47,384 nucleotides of DNA. Source: Chloroflexota bacterium (GTDB taxonomy: Bacteria; Chloroflexota; Anaerolineae; Aggregatilineales; Phototrophicaceae). Location of the stretch: assembly GCA_013388735.1 (NCBI GenBank), contig JACAES010000057.1:1-47384 (forward strand), written 5' to 3'. A program made the position numbers and the translations under genes. The notes beneath the pieces were generated by a model. That model made no database searches. It had not been told where the DNA came from and worked only from the letters and a program-made list of their open reading frames with translations. Below are positions 42,816-47,384 of this stretch, in pieces; the stretch's first letter is position 1; each line of letters opens with the position of its first letter.

Positions 42816-42819
42816 CTAG
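42580..42819. mobile_element. MITE-like element with imperfect terminal inverted repeats and CTAG ends
   Basis: A 240-bp non-coding element. Its left end reads CTAGAGGCTGTTATGCAC and the reverse complement of the right end reads CTAGGGCGTGTTATGCGC, 14 of 18 matching, with weaker matching inward (CTTTGCCACC against CTTGTGCGCTGCC). Inner arms CCCTCACCCCCGTCCCCTCTCCC-like and GGGGAGAGGGGG...GGGTGAGGG are also inverted. CTAG on both sides fits a 4-bp target duplication of the kind IS5-group transposases make; that link is inference. The right CTAG contains the stop codon of the adjacent kinase gene. Confidence 0.6.
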
Positions 42820-45590
42820 TCCAGCAGCGGCAGTCTGACCGTAAAGGTCGCGCCCGCACCCAGGCGGCTTTCGACGCTCACCTGCCCCTGATGGCGCGTC
42901 ACACAGTCCCTGACGATGTTCAGCCCCAGGCCGGTGCCGCCCACACCGCGAGCGGACTCGGCGCGGTAGAACGGCTCGAAAATATGCGGCTGGTCGGCCT
43001 CCGCGATTCCGATCCCCTGGTCAATCACCCGCAGCACGATCCAATCGTCCTGCCGGCTGAGTTCCAGGCGGATTTCGCTCGCTTCCGGCGAGAACTTAAC
43101 GGCGTTCGACAGCAGATTAAGCAGGATGCGGCTGACCAGCATTTCATCCACCTTCGCAGTTCTGATGCGCCCGTCGGTCACAAACCGGAAGCGATGCCCG
43201 GAACCGGCTGCCATCCGAATTTCGCCGATGCTGGCTTGGCACAGGGCCGGCAGATTAACCGGGGCGGGTTTAAATACGTCGTAATTGAGGCTGCCCGTCA
43301 CCACCATCATCATATCGTCCAGCAGTTCCAGCACATAACGAAGCTGCCGGTCAATGGACTCCAGTTTTTCGCGGCGCTGTTCTTCGTTTATCCGGTCGAA
43401 GTACAGGTTCAGCATATCCTTGGCGGTTCCTATGGCAGCCAGGGGCGTGCGTATATCATGAAAAAGCGTCGACACCGCTTTTTGCACCAGGACGTTGAGT
43501 TCCTGCTCTTTCCTGAGGTTGAGCTTCAGTCGTTCCTGTTCCAGGCGCATCTGCTCGGCCTGCTCGCGTTCGGTGATGTCCTGCTTGATGGCGACAAAAT
43601 GGGTGATCGCGCCGCTGCCGTCCCGAACCGGCGTGATGGTCTGTTCCTCGATATACAGGCTGCCGTCCTTGCGCCGGTTGACCAGCCGCCCCTGCCACAC
43701 CTGCCCGGACAAAATCGTACTCCACAGGACTTCGTAAAAAGCCGCGTCCTGAACGCCTGATTTCAGCAGGTTGGTTTTGAGTCCCTGCGCTTCCTCAAAG
43801 GTATAGCCGGTGAGCGTCGTGAAAGCCGGGTTTGCCCACCGGATAAGGCCATCCTGGTCGGTGATGACGATGGCATTGGCGGCGAACCGAAGCGCCTGCT
43901 CCTGAAGCTGAAGCTGCTGGCGCGCCTGCATCAGTTCGGTGATGTCAATGCCCATACACTGAATTTCGGTCACTGCGCCGCCGCCGTTCTGGAGGGCGAC
44001 AAATTCCCACAGCGTCCAGAAGACTCCATCATCCTGAGTGGGTTTGCGCAGGACGACCTGCACCGGCGCGCCGGGGTTCTGAATACAGGCGTTCACCGCT
44101 TCGCGCGTCTTTTCATGGTCTTCCGGCGCGATGCTTAACAAACTGAACGTGCCGATCAGATCATCAACCCGCTCGTGTTTCCAGCAGAACCGCCTGAAAA
44201 AAGCCTCGTTCACATAGGTATAGTCGCCGTTCATATCCGTGCGCACAACGTAAGTCGTCTGGGTTTCGATCAGCGAGCGCAGGCGCGCTTCGCTGGCGCG
44301 CAGGGCGGCTTCGGCGCGTTTGCGCTCGGTGATGTCGGAAATAAAACCTTCGATGAAGGCCACCTGACCCTTTTCAAAAATGCCGCTCCCGCGCTCCCAG
44401 ACATATTTTTCGGTCTGATCTGCCGCGATGATGCGGTATTCGATCTCAAACGACCGCCGCGCGTCCAGCGCCGCCTCGACCTCGCGCCAGACAAACTCAC
44501 GATCATCAGGATGAATGATCGCGTCATACGAAATGCGCCGGTTATCCAGCAGGTCTGCCGGCGCGTAGCCGGTTAAAGCCGTACAGCCGCTGCTGACAAA
44601 CACCATCGTCCATTCGGAATTGTTCAGGCAGCGGTAGGCCATGCCGGGCAGGTTATCCAGCAGGGTTGCAAGCTGCCGCCGCGATTCTTCAAGGCTGCGT
44701 TCGGCCTGCTTTTTCTCGGTGATGTCGCGGTTGATGCCGCAGACGTAAACCCTGCCGCCCGCCAGTACCGGGAAAACCCGCGTTTCGACCAGACGAATCG
44801 TGCCATCAGGCCGCTGAATCTGATACTCGCTCAGGATGACTTCACCGTCCTGCACGGCTTGCGATACCTGGTCAAGCCGCTCCTGATACCACCGGTAGGT
44901 TTCCGGGCTTTTCAGGTCGTCGGGGAAAAGCGGTTTTGTCACTTCAAAAAAAGGCTTGCCCAGCACATCCTCGCGCTTTAAGCCGGTAAGTTCTTCGCTG
45001 GCTGCGTTCCAGACGACGATGCGCTGCCGGTCATCAAGGATACGGATGCTGTCGAGGGATTGTTCGATCAGGGCGCGCAGGATTGCCTCGCCTTCCTGTA
45101 GGGCGGCCTCGGCGCGTTTGTCCCCGGTGATGTCGCGGTTGACGGTGATGCCGCCGGTGATCGCGCCCTGCGCGTCCTTCAGCCAGCTCACTGCCGCCCA
45201 GATGTAGCGCGCCTGCCCATCCTTGGCCCACTGTTTAACTTCGCCGCGCCACAGGCCGGTTTCCTCCAGGGTCTTTTGCGCCTGTGCCTCGGATTCGACC
45301 ATCCATTCCGTCTTCAGCAGGTCATCAATTTTTCGCCCCAGGGCTTCGGCTTCCGTCCAGCCGTAAATGCGTTCCGCCGCGCTGTTCCAGGTGGTAATCA
45401 ACAGATCGCGGTCGGTGGTGATGATCGCATCGGAAACCTGCTGTAACAGGTCAGCCTGGGCGCGGACGGCATCCGAATCAAGCCAGCGTTCCAGCAGCGT
45501 TTCGACCGACACATTTTCCTGCTCGGCACGATCCTGCAAACGTTTCAATAAACGCGGATTGACTGCCATAGGGTTCATCGTGCCGACCAT
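42816..45590 (-). CDS. Multi-PAS sensor histidine kinase (five PAS domains)
   Basis: A 924-residue soluble kinase. A short N-terminal helical region (KRLQDRAEQENVSVETLLERWLD) is followed by five PAS/PAC units at about 48-160, 165-290, 295-420, 425-555 and 560-685. Each ends in a DIT-type motif (VNRDITGDK, INRDITEKK, ISDITERK, GIDITELM, IKQDITERE). A coiled linker leads to HisKA with H711 (FHDIRTPLAAI) and an HATPase with NLLSNAVKFS and GGTGLGLNIV. There are no membrane helices or receiver. GAGGAGG 8 bp upstream supports the ATG at 45590. The upstream kinase gene ends 30 bp before, so the two are probably cotranscribed. The stop codon TAG lies in the CTAG end of the repeat element. Confidence 0.93.
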   Translation of the reverse strand: MVGTMNPMAVNPRLLKRLQDRAEQENVSVETLLERWLDSDAVRAQADLLQQVSDAIITTDRDLLITTWNSAAERIYGWTEAEALGRKIDDLLKTEWMVESEAQAQKTLEETGLWRGEVKQWAKDGQARYIWAAVSWLKDAQGAITGGITVNRDITGDKRAEAALQEGEAILRALIEQSLDSIRILDDRQRIVVWNAASEELTGLKREDVLGKPFFEVTKPLFPDDLKSPETYRWYQERLDQVSQAVQDGEVILSEYQIQRPDGTIRLVETRVFPVLAGGRVYVCGINRDITEKKQAERSLEESRRQLATLLDNLPGMAYRCLNNSEWTMVFVSSGCTALTGYAPADLLDNRRISYDAIIHPDDREFVWREVEAALDARRSFEIEYRIIAADQTEKYVWERGSGIFEKGQVAFIEGFISDITERKRAEAALRASEARLRSLIETQTTYVVRTDMNGDYTYVNEAFFRRFCWKHERVDDLIGTFSLLSIAPEDHEKTREAVNACIQNPGAPVQVVLRKPTQDDGVFWTLWEFVALQNGGGAVTEIQCMGIDITELMQARQQLQLQEQALRFAANAIVITDQDGLIRWANPAFTTLTGYTFEEAQGLKTNLLKSGVQDAAFYEVLWSTILSGQVWQGRLVNRRKDGSLYIEEQTITPVRDGSGAITHFVAIKQDITEREQAEQMRLEQERLKLNLRKEQELNVLVQKAVSTLFHDIRTPLAAIGTAKDMLNLYFDRINEEQRREKLESIDRQLRYVLELLDDMMMVVTGSLNYDVFKPAPVNLPALCQASIGEIRMAAGSGHRFRFVTDGRIRTAKVDEMLVSRILLNLLSNAVKFSPEASEIRLELSRQDDWIVLRVIDQGIGIAEADQPHIFEPFYRAESARGVGGTGLGLNIVRDCVTRHQGQVSVESRLGAGATFTVRLPLLD

Positions 45591-45620
45591 CAGTAAAACC
45601 TCCTCAATCTATTCTGTGCT

Positions 45621-47384
45621 TTATGCACTTACGGGATTGTGTGTGTCCCGCGCGTCCACCGGCAGAATGATGCTGAAGGTCGAACCCGCGCCAACTTCGC
45701 TCTGAACGTCAATCCTGCCGCCGTGCAGTTCGATGATCCTGCGCGCGATGGACAGCCCCAGCCCAAAACCCGGCGTGGTATGCGCCTTGTCGTAGCGCCA
45801 GAACAGATCGAAGATGTGCGGCAGGTGATCCTTCGGGATGCCCGGCCCGCTGTTGCGCACCATCATCCAGATGTAGCCGTTTTCCGCCCCTGCCGTCACC
45901 GTGATCGTGCCGTCCGGCGGCGAAAACCGGTAAGCATTGTCCAGAATTTGCCTGAGCGCTTCCATCAGATAATCCGGGTCGCCCATCACCGTCGGCAGGT
46001 CAGAATGCCCCTCGCAGCGGATGGTCGGGCCACCGCCATAGCGCGCCGTGATCGTCTGGCAGATGGCGTCAAAGATCATGCCCATGTTCACGGGTGATCG
46101 CGCTAAAGTCGAGCTGCTTTCCAGCTTCGTCATCAGCAGCAGGCTGTCCACCAGCCGGGTCATCAACTGCACCTGCTCTTCGATCTGCTGCGCTTTGTCG
46201 GCGCGGCTGTCCGGGTCAGCGGCACGCTGCATCAGAAAAGCGGCGGCGTTGATGACCGAAAGCGGCGTGCGAAACTCGTGCGAGACTTTTTCGATGAAGT
46301 GCCGCAGCAGCCGCACCCGCTCTCGCTCCAGCACCAGATCAAACGCGCGCTGGCGCGCCTGCTTGCGCTCGGTAATATTACGGATGACGATCAGCACTTC
46401 GTCGGGACCGGCGGCAGCCAAACGCGCTTCAAAATCCGCCAACTGCCCGCCGATGGGCAGGGTATATTCGTAGGTCTGTTCCTGGCCGGTCTGCAAAGCC
46501 TGCTCGATGGCGCGCATGTGGCATTCAGCCGCTTCCGGCGGCAGCACTTCGTTAATCGTTCGTCCCAGGAACTGCTCCGGCGGCACGAACAGATCGTTGA
46601 TGTTCCCGGCATGATAATCCAGATGCGTGCCGTCGCGGCTGGTGCGGAACACCAGATCAGGAATGGCATCGAGCAAAGCCCGGTGCCGCGCCTCGCTTTC
46701 CCGCAGGGTATTCTCCATCAGAATACGTTCGGTGATGTCGCGGGCGGCAGCGTAGATCAATTCGCCATGCGGATGCGAATGCCATTCGATAAAACGGTAG
46801 CGGCCATCCTTCGTCCGGTAGCGATTGATGAAGTTCAGGATGGGACGCTGCGCATCCAAAACAGCCATCGCGTCAAGCGTCGGCTGAAGGTCATCAGGAT
46901 GGATAAAATCAAGAAAACGCCGCCCTTGCAGTTCGTCCACCGAATAGCCCAGAACGGCTTCCCATTCTGCGTTGACTTTAACGAAATGCCCGCCGCTGTC
47001 GGCGATACAAAACAGGTCAATCGCGGCAGAGAAGAAATAGTCGAGTTCGGCGTGCTGCTCGCGCAGGGTCTTTTCCATCTGCCTGCGCTCGGAAATATCG
47101 CGCACGACGCTCTGGATATGCAGCGGCGTCCCGTCCATATCGCGCACCAGCTCGACGTTGACTTCGACCGGAACCAGCGAGCCGTCTTTTTTGCGGAACA
47201 GCCGCTCATAGATGGGAATCCGTTCGCCCGCCAGCAGGCGCTGGCGTACCCTTTCGCTTTCGTCAACCTCGGCGGACAGGTCGCGGAACGAAAGATGCTG
47301 GATTTCCTCGATGGTGTACCCCAGCATCTCCGCCGCCCGCTGGTTGGCCTCGATATGATGCCCTTCTAAATCCAGGATGAAAAC
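45621..47384 (-). CDS. PAS sensor histidine kinase, N-terminus beyond window
   Basis: The frame is open to the right edge, giving 587 visible residues. The first visible residues (VFILDLEGHHIEANQRAAEM) are already inside a PAS domain, so an unknown length is missing. The visible part has that PAS, a second (FCIADSGGHFVKVNAEWEAV...) and a third (FRTSRDGTHLDYHAG...IRNITERKQ). HisKA follows with its phospho-acceptor His at visible residue 369 (KVSHEFRTPLSVI), then an HATPase with QILDNAYRFS, RNSGPGI and GFGLGLSIA. No receiver is present. It lies 30 bp upstream of the second PAS kinase gene on the same strand. Confidence 0.92.
   Translation of the reverse strand, partial: VFILDLEGHHIEANQRAAEMLGYTIEEIQHLSFRDLSAEVDESERVRQRLLAGERIPIYERLFRKKDGSLVPVEVNVELVRDMDGTPLHIQSVVRDISERRQMEKTLREQHAELDYFFSAAIDLFCIADSGGHFVKVNAEWEAVLGYSVDELQGRRFLDFIHPDDLQPTLDAMAVLDAQRPILNFINRYRTKDGRYRFIEWHSHPHGELIYAAARDITERILMENTLRESEARHRALLDAIPDLVFRTSRDGTHLDYHAGNINDLFVPPEQFLGRTINEVLPPEAAECHMRAIEQALQTGQEQTYEYTLPIGGQLADFEARLAAAGPDEVLIVIRNITERKQARQRAFDLVLERERVRLLRHFIEKVSHEFRTPLSVINAAAFLMQRAADPDSRADKAQQIEEQVQLMTRLVDSLLLMTKLESSSTLARSPVNMGMIFDAICQTITARYGGGPTIRCEGHSDLPTVMGDPDYLMEALRQILDNAYRFSPPDGTITVTAGAENGYIWMMVRNSGPGIPKDHLPHIFDLFWRYDKAHTTPGFGLGLSIARRIIELHGGRIDVQSEVGAGSTFSIILPVDARDTHNPVSA

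Noticed and set aside
1..47384. tRNA or rRNA genes
   Set aside because: No cloverleaf, GGTTCRANYCC-type arm or rRNA-like conserved stretch was seen in the intergenic regions.

Overview
The window is GC-rich, densely coded bacterial DNA. The gene style (very large multi-GAF and multi-PAS histidine kinases, a stand-alone CitE-like lyase, an F420/FMN split-barrel protein, SH3-repeat and YkuD envelope proteins, TACAAT/TATAAT -10 boxes) suggests a Chloroflexota (Anaerolineae-like) chromosome. That assignment is inference from gene content, not a database result.

Layout. (1) 1-3140, minus: N-terminal part of an FtsK/SpoIIIE-type DNA translocase whose motor lies off the left edge. It has an exceptionally long, low-complexity, internally repeated sequence around a four-helix membrane domain. 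(2) 3339-5852: a small helical protein of unknown function, a flavin monooxygenase-like enzyme and a cyclophilin. (3) 5853-6236: a non-coding stretch with tandem repeats, a perfect 16-bp palindrome and a TATAAT box. (4) 6237-29091, all plus strand: a signalling island of two single-domain receivers, a soluble four-GAF protein, three six-helix membrane GAF proteins, a Cache-HAMP-GAF protein, a 2,736-residue hybrid histidine kinase, a threonine-synthase-like enzyme fused to a receiver domain, a receiver-kinase hybrid and a DMT transporter. Most junctions are ATGA overlaps or gaps of a few bases. (5) 29096-32770: moaA (minus), a stand-alone threonine synthase, a carboxylesterase and a YkvA-like small membrane protein. 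(6) 32818-35743, minus: a receiver-kinase hybrid, PspA and a two-helix coiled-coil membrane protein, which looks like an envelope-stress group. (7) 35900-42491: a Uma2 nuclease, homoserine dehydrogenase, an L,D-transpeptidase, a TolB-like propeller, a CitE-like lyase, a PPOX-family protein, a small STAS-like protein and an SH3-repeat protein. (8) 42580-47384: a MITE-like element whose terminal CTAG supplies the stop codon of a five-PAS kinase, which follows a second PAS kinase that runs off the right edge.

How the genes may work together. The strongest candidate for an undescribed system is 6237-29091. Five separate GAF proteins precede one giant kinase, and all five end in the same truncated GAF start. 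The kinase is followed six bases later by a PLP enzyme carrying its own receiver domain. I infer a multi-subunit sensor array feeding one phosphorelay, with a metabolic enzyme as a direct receiver-controlled output. The homologies and gene order are read from the sequence. The assembly and the phosphotransfer are hypotheses.
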